Assembly (NCBI GenBank): GCA_040388785.1 | Contig: JAZKBD010000005.1 | Location: 1-64,000, forward strand | Direction: 5' to 3' | Source: 66-474 sp040388785 | Lineage (GTDB): Bacteria; Pseudomonadota; Gammaproteobacteria; Xanthomonadales; Rhodanobacteraceae | DNA: 64,000 nt | Part shown: positions 21,595 through 31,478 of the stretch, one piece after another | How the letters are laid out: the number at the start of each line of letters is the position of its first letter | Numbering within the stretch: position 1 is the first letter of the stretch | Translations under genes and position numbers: made by a program | The notes under the pieces: model-generated | What the model saw: only the letters and a program-made list of their open reading frames with translations | Database searches by the model: none | Told to the model about the DNA's origin: nothing

Positions 21595-21782
21595 GTCATT
21601 CCCGCGAAGGCGGGAATCCAGTGTCTTTGGCGGTCCGGGTATGGCTGCACGGCTGCGTTTGCAGGATCGCAAATGCGAACGCCGAAGGCGGCGCGTAGCG
21701 CGAGCGCCATGGATGGCGCAAGTAATTCCAGGATGACCAGCAAAGCCGCTGGATTCCCGATAAGAGCACTCGGGAATGACGG
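21595..21782. repeat. Inverted pair of GTCATTCC-type palindromic repeats
   Basis: GTCATTCCCGCGAAGGCGGG begins at 21595 and continues into AATCCA; an inverted, looser copy ending CGGGAATGAC lies at 21751-21780. Both form stems. They sit between the convergent symporter and BNR gene A and could end transcription from both sides. Similar units occur at 37.2-37.6, 41.1 and 61.1 kb. Confidence 0.8.
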
Positions 21783-21815
21783 CGAAAGGATTCGGCGGAA
21801 TCCGCCCTTGCCGCA

Positions 21816-24800
21816 CTACCCGCCTGCGTCGACCTTGATGCCGTCAGCACCCATGGCTTGATTGAACGCCGGCACGGTCGTGGTCTTCAGGTTCTCGAAC
21901 GCCGTGCGCACCGTGGCGAGCTGTGCCTGCAGCTTGGCGAAATTGTTGCGTTGCGCGATGGTGGGTTCGTAATCCGAGCCGCCGGCGGTGTTCTGGATGC
22001 CTTGTCCGACGCGGCCGGCGAGCCAGCGAAGATTCCAGTACATCCGGAACGGCGTCGAATATTGCTTGTCGTCACTGAGCCGGGCTTCCGGGCTGACCAA
22101 CTGATCTTCCACGGCCAGGATTTGCACATCGAGTTGTCGTAGCGCATCCGCCGCAGCCCCCGAAGCTTGCGTATTCAATTGGTCCTCGATCTGCTTGCGC
22201 CACTTCTCCATCGCATTGACCATGTCCGACGTCTCGCTGATCGCGTCGGCAATCTGAACCTGCAACGTGGTCGAATCGTTCAATACCGCATCGCTGGCCT
22301 TGATCTTCGGATCCTTCACGACCGCGAACGGCGCGGTGAAGGTATGGCCGTCCACCGTCAACCGCACCTGGTAATTCCCGGGCGCCGCAATCGGCGTGCC
22401 GGTATGCGGATCGACGCCCCAATGGATGATCGTGCGATACGTCTTGCCCTGGTAGCGCGGCTCGTCCCAGATGTGCGGGTTCTCGGGCGGCGTCGTGAGC
22501 AGCTTGACGTCGGTCGGCGTGTCGTAGAAGAGATCCCAATAGGCGCCATTAAGACCTTGATGTGCCTTAAGCTTCTCGGTACGGATCACCTTCCCCTGCG
22601 CATCCAGGATCTGCAACTGCACCGGTTCTTTCGGCGCCTTCGCAAGATAGAACTGGAACTGCGGGCGCGCCGGCTGGGCTGCGGTCGGATAGGCATCGCG
22701 CGCCTGACGATAGACCTCACCCGGCTTGAACAACCGCGTCGCTCCGCTGTCCGGCTGTTCCGGACTGCCGGTCTGCTCGAAGGTGGCGATGTTCGGCAGG
22801 ATGTAATCGCCGCGGCCGTAGGTGGACACGTCCACGTCGTGCATGTGCGGCTGGATGTTGATCCAGGTGACCGGCGAAGGCGGCAGGCCCTTCCTGAAAC
22901 GCGTCCAGTGTCGGCCGTCGTCCATCGTGTAGTAGAACGCATGCCCGGTGCCCGCGAACAGCATGCCTTCGCGGTTCGGGTTTTCGGCAACGCTGAGCGT
23001 GTAGTCCAAAGGATTGTCGGACGGAAGATTGCTGCTGATGTTCTTCCAGGTCTTGCCGTAATCGGTGGTCTCGAGAATGTAGGGCTTGTGGTTGTTTTCG
23101 CCCGCGAAGCGGAAATCCACCGCGATGNNNNNNNNNNGATGTACGCGGTGCCCGCATCGAAATGCGACGGCGAAATCTGGTTGATGTTGCCGCGCGGCGG
23201 CAGATGCAGGTTCGCGCTGACGTCGATCCACTGCGGCTGGCCCTGCGACTCCGCGTCTTTCGTGTACCACACCTTGCCGTCGTTGGTGCCGGCCCACAGC
23301 AGGCCCTTCTCGATCGGCGAGTAGGCCAGCGACCACACCAGCGCGCCGAAATACTGGCCGAGGTTGTCCTGCATGATGCCGCCGCTCGGGACGATCAGCG
23401 ACGGATCGCGCGTGGACAGGTCCGGGCTGAACTCCGTCCACGAATGACCCTTGTCCGTCGTGCGCAGCACCATCTGGCAGCCGTACAACACGCTGTCGGG
23501 ATCGAACGGATCGATCGCCAGCGGTGGCGTCCAGTGGCAACGGTACTTGAGCTTGTCCGGCGGCGAATCCAGACCGACGATGGAAGGCGACACCGAATGC
23601 GGCGTGCCTTGCGTGAGGTCGAAGCGATACAGCTCGTTGCCGTAGCACGACGACCACACGATGTCCGGATTGCCTGGCTTCGGGATCGTGAATCCCGATT
23701 CGCAGGCATTCGGGAAATACTGGTAGGTCGGCGGCTCTTCGTTCGGTCCCTCGAAGCCGCTGCGATCCGGCGGTGTCTTCGGTTCGCCGTTCGGCCCGAA
23801 CGCCCAGCCTTTCGGCGGCGACGCGGCTTTCGGATATTTTGCGAGCAGTTCCTTGTCGACCTTGGGTTTGCCGCCGAACCTTCCTTCGTCTTCGTCGAAG
23901 TACCGATTGAAGCCGTGACCCTCCGGCATGAATGCGTCCTCCGGCAACAGTCCGTTGCCGCTCGGCTGCGAAATGTCACTGGAAATGCGCCAGCCGCCAT
24001 CATCCTGCCGGTTGCCGTAGAGCCAGTACGGAACCTGGTCGTCGCTCGCGACGTGATAGATCTGCCCGTTCGGCAGCGCGACTTGCATGGAAGTCCCTGC
24101 CCCGGTCGCGATGTTCGCGCCGCCGTCATCGGTCAGCACGTAATGCGCCGGATCGGTCGGATCGATCCAGCCGTCGTGGCAATCTCCGCAGGATGCGGCA
24201 CCCAGCGGCTTCACCTTCTTGCCGCCCTCGCCCGAAAAGGTCTGGCCACCGTCGCTCGAATAATGGTCGCCGCTGTTCAAGACCAGCACGCCGTCGGCGT
24301 CCTTCGGATTGGCCTCGATGAAAATGTAGTAACCCGCGCGCATGATGAGGTTGCGGTCCCAGCTCACGACCTTCCAGTTGCTGCCGCCGTCGTCGCTGCG
24401 CCAGACCGAACCCTGGTCCTTGGTCTGGATCAATGCGTACATGCGCTGCGGATTGGACGGCGCGATGGTTACGTCGATCTTGCCGAGCGGCGGTTTCGGA
24501 AGTCCGTTCGCGGTCGTCAGATGCGTCCATGTCTGGCCGTTGTCGTGCGAGATGTACACGCCGCTGCCCGGGCCGCCGCTCAACTCGGCCCACGTGCGCA
24601 CGCTGAATTGCCAGGTGCCGGCGAGCACGGTGTCGGGATTGCCTGGATCCATGCTGAGCCCGCTACAGCCGGTTTCCTCATTGACGAACAGCGTCTGCTT
24701 CCAGCTCCTGCCGCCATCGGTGGTGCGGAACACGCCGCGTTCGCGTTGCGGCGCCGCGCCGGAACCTTCGGCGCACACCAGCATGTTGTCGGTGTCCTTC

Positions 24801-25288
24801 GGGTTGATGAGGATGCGCGCGATGCGTCCCGTTTTCGGCAGGCCCATGTGCTTCCAGGTCGCGCCACCGTCGGTGGATTTGTACACCCCGTCGCCGACAA
24901 TGTCGCTGGGGCGGATCGTCCACGGCTCGCCGGTGCCCACCCACACCGTATCGTGGTCGGCCGGCGCAACCGCGATGGTGCCAATCGCGGACGTGTCCTG
25001 CCCGTCGAAAATCGGTTTGAAGGTATGCCCGCCGTCGGTGGACTTCCACAAACCACCCGAGGCCGAACCGAGGTAATACGTCGAGTAGTCGCCGGGAATC
25101 CCCGCGACGGAAGCGACGCGTCCGCCGGCCGGCGGACCCACGTAGTGGAACTGCAGCGGCGGTGGCGTCGTCGTCTTTTGCGGATGCGCGGCATCGTGGA
25201 ATTGCGCGAAAACCGGCGCGGTCATCGCGACACAGATCGCCGCCAGAAGAATCAAGGAAACGCTGCGCCCACTCGTTCGCATGTGCAT
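21816..25288 (-). CDS. BNR/VPS10-like propeller secreted protein A
   Basis: About 1,155 residues (one gap). Start ATG 25288 is preceded by GGGGAG and gives a Sec signal peptide ending 'TAPVFAQ'. The body has many Asp-box repeats such as 'KSTDGGHTF', 'RTTDGGRSW', 'RSDDGGSNW' and 'ETTDYGKTW', typical of sialidase/VPS10-type beta-propellers; the C-terminus has an immunoglobulin-like strand set ('PGNYQVRLTVDG') and a helical tail. Relatives are annotated glycosyl hydrolases, but no catalytic set is evident. A contains a propeller insertion and a CxxCH motif not seen in B-D. It is divergent from a TonB receptor. Export to periplasm or surface is likely; its function is unknown. Confidence 0.85.
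23128..23137. other. Assembly gap in BNR A, probably zero length
   Basis: On the minus strand the upstream side ends 'FDAGTAYI' and the downstream side begins 'IAVDFRFAGENN'. The last and first four bases (CATC) are the same, so joining them gives 'TAYIAVD', which is exactly the reading in paralogue C. The Ns therefore probably represent no missing sequence. Confidence 0.8.
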
Positions 25289-25470
25289 CGATCGACTCCC
25301 CATTCTCGCCATCATCCCGAACGTACCAGCTTGCTACCCGCCAGGCATTCGCCACAGTGCCAGAAGTAGCAATCCACGTCGAAAATCGCGCCAATAAACG
25401 AATGGCCTATGGCGCCATCGGCACGGATCGCCGAAAGTAATCGATTGCGATTCGCGTTCACGGAATCCCG

Positions 25471-27678
25471 ATGCAACCGTTGCGTCCCGCTGCCCTGCCC
25501 TTCGCCGTGTCGCTCGCCCTGTTCGCGCCGCTCGCCCTCGCGCAGCAAACCGACGACGCGCAATTCGCGCCGCCACAAGAGGCCCAGTCCACGCAAACGC
25601 TGCCAACGATCAACGTCAAGGGCACGAAGCCGTACGACTGGCGCAAATACCTCGCGGCCAAGCTGAAGCACCAGATGTCCGAAGTGTCGGACACCCAGAT
25701 CACCGTGACCAAGAAGGCCACGGTCACGCACCTCGACCTGCAGCCCACGGCCGTCGGCAACAACCTGACGCAATTGTTCACGCGTTCGCCGGGCGTGCTG
25801 GTGTCGGAACAACCGACGCCCACGCAGTTCAACCTGAGCTACCGCGGCCTCGGTAATCCACAGGAATCGGAATACGTGCTGGTGATGCAGGATGGCATTC
25901 CGCTCGAATCGGACTGGATCGGCTTTCCCACGCTGTATGCGATGCCGTTCTCGCACAGCATTGCCGACATCCAGTTGATCCGCGGCGGCGCGAGCCTGTT
26001 GTACGGGCCGGAACCCGCGCCCGTCATCAACATGGTGTCGAAGCGCCCGAAACCCGGCGCGCCGTTTTCGATGAGCACCGAACAAGTCATCGGCGATCAC
26101 GGCCTGTATTCCACCTACAACGTGCTGGAAGGCAGCGCCGGCAACTGGACGTATCGCGCCGATGCCGGCTACGTGCGCAGCGACGGCACGCGCGAGAACG
26201 CGCAGTCGCAGATGCGCCAAGCCGACCTGTATGTCGAATATCGTCCGAACGACCAGCAGTACACGTGGCTCGACCTGCACGCGATCGATGCCGATTCCGG
26301 TGACGCAGGCCGCATGAGTCAACCGCAATGGCTGGTGAATCCGGATGCGACACCGACGCCGTGGAACCGCGACTGGGTGGATCGCTACCAGATCGTGCTG
26401 GGCCACCAGCAGGAATGGGCCAACGGCTGGTTGTTCATCGGCAAGCTGTGGGCGGGTTACCAGGATCTCGCCAGCCGCGCCGCGAACGGCGCGTCGGCGC
26501 CGGACCTCGCGCCGCAACCACCGCCGTCCAATACCACGCTGCAGGACGACCAGTTCAGAACGCAAGGCCTCGACCTGCGCGTGCGCAAGAAATGGGGACA
26601 AGGCAACGCGTTCACCGCGGGCGTGGTCGCGTTCCACGGCAACGATCCGTTCCGGCAATGGACCGACACCGATCTTTACGTCGATCGCTACGATCGCGAC
26701 GGCACGCCGCGCCTGCGCCAGAAACGGCAGTCGAACTACTACGCCGTGTTCGCCGAAAACGTGTTCCGCTTGCCGCACGAAGTCCACATCGTGCCCTCGA
26801 TCCGGCTGGAAAAGGAACGCGTTGCGGTGGACGAAAGCGTGCGCCCGCCGTTCCTGACACGCCCGCTGATCAACGAATCCGATTCGCGCACGGTGCCGTT
26901 GTTCGGGCTCGGCATCGGCAACGATTTCGGCAAGGACAACGAAAGCTACTTCAACGTCTCCAAGGGTTGGCGCCCGCTGCGCTACTTCGACATGGCGTCG
27001 CCGTTCGCCAACGTGGTGCCGGGCCACGCGCCCGATCCCTCGAAGTCGCTGTCGTGGGAAGCCGGCGTGCACGGCGTGCCGGTGACCGGCCTGTACTACG
27101 ACGTCAGCGTGTTCTGGATCGACTTCAAGAACCGCATCGAGGCGCAGCACATCAACGCCACCGATGTGCTCGAAGTGAACTCGGGCGACACCCGCAACCG
27201 CGGCCTGGAAGGACAGATCAATTACGACTTCCTCGCGCCGACCGCGCGCGCGTTGCGCGGCGAACACCTGGAAGGTTTCTTCAGCATCAGCCTGTTGAAC
27301 GCGCGCTTCACCCACAGCGTGATCCCGGGCCAGGTGGGCAGGATTCCCGCGTACGCGCCGCGCTATCTCGCCAAGGCCGGTCTCACCTGGCGCGCGGACC
27401 AGAAATACAAGGCCAGCCTGACCGCGGTGTCGTCGGCCGCACAATATTGGCAGGATTCCAACCAGCCGTTCGGCAGCGGCGCGACTTCCATCCCCGCGAA
27501 GATTCCCGCCTACACCGTGGTCGATTTCGCGAGCGACTGGCAGCTCACGCCGTGGCTGAAACTGCTCGCCGGCATCAGCAACCTCACCGACCGCCAGTAC
27601 TACGACCGCGTGTGGCAGACGGGACTCGAACCCGCGTACGGCCGCACGTGGTATGCGGGATTCGAGTTGAAGATGTAG
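25471..27678 (+). CDS. TonB-dependent outer-membrane receptor
   Basis: A 735-residue receptor: signal peptide ending 'APLALAQQ', a TonB-box-like 'TLPTINVKG', plug domain with 'LTQLFTRSPGVLVSEQ', 'LSYRGLGNPQESEYVLVMQDG' (plug core) and 'IQLIRGGASLLYGPEPAPVINMVSK', then a 22-strand barrel ending 'RTWYAGFELKM' with a family-type terminal aromatic region. The plug resembles the FecA/iron-siderophore or carbohydrate receptor class; no FecA-type signalling domain is present. It starts 182 bases from the divergent BNR gene A, so the two may share regulation. The ligand is unknown. Confidence 0.92.
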   Translation: MQPLRPAALPFAVSLALFAPLALAQQTDDAQFAPPQEAQSTQTLPTINVKGTKPYDWRKYLAAKLKHQMSEVSDTQITVTKKATVTHLDLQPTAVGNNLTQLFTRSPGVLVSEQPTPTQFNLSYRGLGNPQESEYVLVMQDGIPLESDWIGFPTLYAMPFSHSIADIQLIRGGASLLYGPEPAPVINMVSKRPKPGAPFSMSTEQVIGDHGLYSTYNVLEGSAGNWTYRADAGYVRSDGTRENAQSQMRQADLYVEYRPNDQQYTWLDLHAIDADSGDAGRMSQPQWLVNPDATPTPWNRDWVDRYQIVLGHQQEWANGWLFIGKLWAGYQDLASRAANGASAPDLAPQPPPSNTTLQDDQFRTQGLDLRVRKKWGQGNAFTAGVVAFHGNDPFRQWTDTDLYVDRYDRDGTPRLRQKRQSNYYAVFAENVFRLPHEVHIVPSIRLEKERVAVDESVRPPFLTRPLINESDSRTVPLFGLGIGNDFGKDNESYFNVSKGWRPLRYFDMASPFANVVPGHAPDPSKSLSWEAGVHGVPVTGLYYDVSVFWIDFKNRIEAQHINATDVLEVNSGDTRNRGLEGQINYDFLAPTARALRGEHLEGFFSISLLNARFTHSVIPGQVGRIPAYAPRYLAKAGLTWRADQKYKASLTAVSSAAQYWQDSNQPFGSGATSIPAKIPAYTVVDFASDWQLTPWLKLLAGISNLTDRQYYDRVWQTGLEPAYGRTWYAGFELKM

Positions 27679-27749
27679 GTGACGGGAAGCGGCTCGATCC
27701 TGACTTCATGCGTCGGCGTCGTATTGTCGGGTGCGTCGCCCTGTCAGGA

Positions 27750-27828
27750 AGGAACGCACGCCAACCTGATCATGTCCTCGAGATCACATCGCCGGCCACG
27801 ACGCGGAGCTGCGGCCGAGGCCCCACGA
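27750..27828 (-). pseudogene. Decayed 3' end of a dihydrofolate-reductase-family gene
   Basis: On the minus strand these bases read 'FVGPRPQLRVVAGDVI', then a one-base frameshift, then 'EDMIRLACVP'. This matches the C-terminus of the intact gene at 31479-32012 ('FFAGPRPRLRLVASDLIVDD' followed by 'VIRLTYVPA'). Nothing of the upstream part remains. It lies just outside the 3' end of the operon at 27853-31223, in the same orientation as the intact copy. Confidence 0.75.
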
Positions 27829-27852
27829 AAATAGCAACGGAGGTTTCCTGTC

Positions 27853-28794
27853 TCAACAGGGAGGCTTGCGAGATTGATTCAAGGAGAACAGGTCCGGTTT
27901 GGGGGCCACCACAAGCCCGATGACCCATCCCAGGTAAAAGCGAAAGTCGATTGCATATTCAGTCCATGTGTAGGCACGCAATGCCTTGACTGCGAACAAC
28001 GAGAGAAACGCCTGGAGGACTCCCGTCACAACCAGCCACACGATGGCAATCACCAACGTCAGCCTTGTACAGCGCGAAAATGCGGTGTCTTCGGGGTGCC
28101 TTCGCATCACATAATACCCACCGAAGAGCACGCAAACGCACGGTACGACTGTCGTAACTGTGTCGATTGCATTCCAATCGAATAAAGGGCCGACAAAGCC
28201 AATGGAAGCCAAAGCCATCAGCATGATCGGCCAGCGTATCCATCGCGACTGGCGCGCATAAACCCAGGCAAGCGTGACGACCAACGGAATCCATGACCAC
28301 TGGAATACTTGTGAAATGGCGTAGACGAGACCGAGACTTTTGCCCGTTTGTCCTTCAGCTCCTCCTCCAGATGTAAAGGTGACGATCGCATCGTGGGCAA
28401 AGACCGCCAGAATAGCCAGGCTGAATGCCGACGCGGTCATGTGTATCGGCGTCCGGTGCTTGTGCACGATGTGGAGCCGCATCACTCTCAGCCGTTCTAT
28501 CAATGGCTCCACGAAAAAAGCGACGATGGCGCCGACCAGCAAGGCGGATGCAACAGTGCTCCAACTGAAGTGCTGGGCTATTTGCAGGAAGCCTTGCCAG
28601 ATGAATTCTGGCGCAACGGCGCAAATGGCTACCCAAGCTGCAAACAGCAGTGCGTGAATGATGATCGCATAGACGGCGGCACCGCCCGCCGCAGGCACGG
28701 CGTCGAATGAGTTCCCCCCGGCGCCGTCTTCGCGTTCGGGTAACGCGTGCTCTTTTCCGGCTGACGGCAGTTCCACTCCTGACGCCCTCCTCAT
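27853..28794 (-). CDS. Unrecognised multi-pass membrane protein
   Basis: A 313-residue protein with about eight hydrophobic helices, e.g. 'AAVYAIIIHALLFAAWVAI', 'ASALLVGAIVAFFVEPLI', 'FSLAILAVFAHDAIV' and 'VIAIVWLVVTGVLQAFLSL'. I do not recognise the family. ATG 28794 overlaps the M23 peptidase stop (ATGA), so it is coupled to it as the last gene of a three-gene operon. Base composition is visibly less GC-rich than the surrounding genes, hinting at separate acquisition. The context with a Tat serine hydrolase and an M23 peptidase suggests an envelope role; this is inference only. Confidence 0.72.
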   Translation of the reverse strand: MRRASGVELPSAGKEHALPEREDGAGGNSFDAVPAAGGAAVYAIIIHALLFAAWVAICAVAPEFIWQGFLQIAQHFSWSTVASALLVGAIVAFFVEPLIERLRVMRLHIVHKHRTPIHMTASAFSLAILAVFAHDAIVTFTSGGGAEGQTGKSLGLVYAISQVFQWSWIPLVVTLAWVYARQSRWIRWPIMLMALASIGFVGPLFDWNAIDTVTTVVPCVCVLFGGYYVMRRHPEDTAFSRCTRLTLVIAIVWLVVTGVLQAFLSLFAVKALRAYTWTEYAIDFRFYLGWVIGLVVAPKPDLFSLNQSRKPPC

Positions 28795-30207
28795 TCTGCA
28801 CGTTCGAAGGGTAGCTTTGCCGGGAAATCCACGATGTTGAGATTCAGTGGAAAACGATCCTGTTCCACGATGGGTTTCGCCGCGCGTTTTCCCCATTGCC
28901 CGGTCAGCACATCCGACTTGTCGAAAGCCTGCACGTCGATCTGTCCGGCCAGGTCGAAGCGGTCGATCACGTAGGGCAAGCCGTCCGATGCGAGCGCCGA
29001 GGGGCTGTCCATCACTTGGATGTGCAGGTGCGGCGCCGACGTGTTGCCGGAGTTGCCGAGCTCGCCGATCACTTCGCCGACCTTGACGCGATCGCCCCTG
29101 TGCACCCGGACCGTGCCTTTCTTGAGGTGCGCGTAGAACACGTACAGCCCGTGTCCCATGTCGAGGGTCACGTGATTGCCGTCGACCGTTCGCAGCGTGA
29201 TTTTCGTCGGGTCGGGAAGTTTGCCTGGCGGCTGGTCGGGAAGATCGTCCAGGACATCGACGACCGTGCCGTCCGCCACTGCGTACACCTTCGCCCCGTA
29301 ATCCACGTAGTGGTTCACGGCGGCGGAATCGCCTTGCACCAATTCGCCTTTCGCGTTCACTTGCATCCAGTCGATCGCGAAGCGCTGCGCGTCATGAAGA
29401 CTGCCGTTGACGCCCTGGAACGAACCGCGGTGGGTAATGCCGCTGTTGCAACAACCGTTGACGACCACCCAGCCGGAACCGCGCAGAGGAGGCGCGAGCA
29501 CCGGCAACGGCGCGCGGGCGATGTCGATCCTGCCCGCGTCATATTCCAGCGGCGTCGCCGGCGTCGTCGGCCCCGGATTGGCCGCGCCCAGCAAATGAAA
29601 GCGCTGGGTGATGGCGCGCGGCACCGCGTCGGGCTTGATCGCGAGTTCCACATAGAAAAGCCGGCTCGCCCCGAACGGAATCACCGCGGAATCGGCGGGC
29701 GCGGGTTTCAGCATGCGCAGGCTGGCGACCAGCGACGAGCCGGCATACGACGCCAGCACGCGCGAGGGCTGATCCGCGTCGAGCACGTCGATCTCGTCGG
29801 AGGCCGCGTCGTAACCGAGGTCGTAGGCCGCCGCACGCTCCCCGCCGATGGCGAAGCCCAGGGACAGGATCGGCACGACGATCCAGGCGAAAATGACGAT
29901 CTCCAGCATGCCGGGCACGNNNNNNNNNNTGATCCGCGTCGAGCACGTCGATCCGCTGCAACGTGGCCGCCGCGGGCTTGGTATTGGCGAGTTCCAGTTC
30001 GTACACCACGTGCACGAGCCCGTCGCTGCCGGGCACCGCGACGTGCCGCGTCCCGAGCGGTTGCACCACGACCGGCGTGAACGTGTCCTCGGGCACGGCG
30101 GAATGCGTGCGCATCGCCTGCGGCGTTCCCGCGACAGCCAAACCCGCAGCGATGATCAACGTCGCTGCAGACGCGCACCGCGACAGGGATGCACCTGATG
30201 GGGTCAT
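28791..30207 (-). CDS. M23-family (LytM-type) metallopeptidase, composite across a gap
   Basis: The real protein should be about 418 residues: residues 1-92 from ATG 30207, with a signal peptide ending near 'AVAGTPQA', and the rest from 29769 downward. The C-terminal M23 domain has the zinc ligands 'NHYVDYGAKVYA' (HxxxD) and 'PHLHIQVMD' (HxH), plus 'MGHGLYVFYAHL', so it should cleave peptidoglycan cross-bridges or similar peptides in the periplasm. Its start shares a base with the upstream serine hydrolase stop (TGATG), and its stop overlaps the membrane protein start. The sequence 29793-29929 is a chimeric contig tail plus Ns and should be left out of the protein. Confidence 0.82.
29793..29929. 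other. Chimeric contig tail plus 10-N gap inside the M23 gene
   Basis: A 23-base string occurs identically at 29770-29792 and 29930-29952, both encoding 'DVLDAD' on the minus strand. The bases between them encode an unrelated hydrophobic reading ('MLEIVIFAWIVVPILSLGF') and end in the Ns (29920-29929). Collapsing the two copies restores a continuous peptidase: 'LQRIDVLDAD' joined to 'QPSRVLASYAG'. Confidence 0.82.
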
Positions 30208-31223
30208 CACAGGGCATTCCTTGCGCGCGTGAGTGCTTCGTTGATGGCGGCATAGAGCCGCTTCACCGTAAGAGGATCGTCCGCTTCCTTCGCATACCAG
30301 TTCAGGATGAAGGCGAAGTACACCCAACGATTGGCGCAGAACATGCCCCCGGCAAAAGCACGTGCGTGGAATCCGGGCGCATCCGCGTTGCCGCTCTTGG
30401 CATAGGCATTGACCCCGAGCGGAACCGGGATCAGGTAGATGAAGTCGCACAGCGTGAGGATGCGGCGGAACTCCTGCAGCGTTTCGGGGTGCTGGAAGAA
30501 GCGGCCCTGCAACGCTTGCGAGTAGTACGTGACGAAATCTTCCGCCGTCGATGCAAGCGTCTCCACGTCGTTGAGGAATGGATGCACGATCTGCCCTTCG
30601 CTGGCGAGCTGCAGCAACTCGTCCCAGGTGATCGTCATGTAGTTTTTCGCGCCGAACAGATAGCCCGCGAAGATTCGCGTGTTGTCCGGCACCCACGTCT
30701 GCATGAGCCCGGCCGACGCGATCAGCTTGCGGATGTTGTCCGCGCCGGCCAGGTTGAAGATCATGTCCGTGGCGGTGTTGTCACTCCGCAGGATCATCGC
30801 TTCCAGCGCCGTCCGCTCGGAAACGATGCCACTCACGTCGGGCGGATTGAAGATGGGACTGCCGAGCGACCAGACACTCGCATCCAGGTGCAGTTCCTTG
30901 GCTTCGAGTACGTGGTCGATATCGTCCGGAGTCTCCGCCTGCCGCTCTGCCTGCCGCAGCGCTTCGCAAAGCGCAAACGTCTTGATCGAGCTTGCCGCGA
31001 ACAGCACCTTGTCCGGATTCATCTGCACGCTGAACCCGGGCCTGCCCCGCTGCGCCGGCGCCTCGATCTTGAATCCAAGATCGCCCGGCAGGCCATCAAA
31101 GAGCCTCGCGACGCCATGGGTCGAGCCCAAAGGCATTGCAGTGCCCAACGCTTGCACCGGAAGCGTGGCGGCGATCGCCGTCGTCGCTGCCGTCTTCAGG
31201 AATTCCCTTCTGGGGCGAATCAT
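30207..31223 (-). CDS. Tat-exported class A beta-lactamase-like serine hydrolase
   Basis: A 338-residue protein whose N-terminus 'RPRREFLKTAATTAIAAT' is a twin-arginine signal. The penicillin-recognising motifs are present: 'SSIK' (SxxK), 'SDN' in 'LRSDNTATD', and 'KSG' in 'AYAKSGNAD'. Start ATG 31223 has a strong AAGGAGG site. It is therefore a folded-exported active-site serine enzyme of the penicillin-binding/beta-lactamase fold; the insert-rich sequence does not look like a standard resistance enzyme, so a peptidase or esterase is equally possible. It is first in a coupled operon with the M23 peptidase and a membrane protein. Confidence 0.85.
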   Translation of the reverse strand: MIRPRREFLKTAATTAIAATLPVQALGTAMPLGSTHGVARLFDGLPGDLGFKIEAPAQRGRPGFSVQMNPDKVLFAASSIKTFALCEALRQAERQAETPDDIDHVLEAKELHLDASVWSLGSPIFNPPDVSGIVSERTALEAMILRSDNTATDMIFNLAGADNIRKLIASAGLMQTWVPDNTRIFAGYLFGAKNYMTITWDELLQLASEGQIVHPFLNDVETLASTAEDFVTYYSQALQGRFFQHPETLQEFRRILTLCDFIYLIPVPLGVNAYAKSGNADAPGFHARAFAGGMFCANRWVYFAFILNWYAKEADDPLTVKRLYAAINEALTRARNAL

Positions 31224-31478
31224 GGCGACCTCCTTCTTGGCGGGACCCTCAGCAACAAGAAAGCCTGGTATTCCGATACAACGATGCAACACCCTCGTAC
31301 GCCCATCGAGGTCGATGGGGCTGCATGAACGTGCGTGTCAGGCGAGTGTCGATTTCCCCAAAGTGTGCGCGTGCGGGCCAGGGCCGTAGCAGCGAGCAAA
31401 TACTACGCTCATTGCGCCTGGGCGGCGGAAATCGGCGCGAACGACGGTCGTCAGGCAATGCGCAAGCGCGGTGCGCAA

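Noticed and set aside
29793..29918. A membrane anchor ('MLEIVIFAWIVVPILSLGF') at the start of the M23 peptidase
   Set aside because: It lies between two copies of a 23-base string at the gap; collapsing them gives a normal signal-peptide protein, so the anchor is an artefact.
30207..31223. Calling the Tat serine hydrolase a resistance beta-lactamase
   Set aside because: The three active-site motifs are present, but the overall sequence and operon with an M23 peptidase do not match known resistance enzymes, and no omega-loop Glu motif could be placed.
31224..31478. A possible gene or regulatory RNA between the Tat hydrolase and the DHFR-family gene
   Set aside because: Open frames there have no start signal, motif or coherent composition, and I see no convincing secondary structure or promoter.
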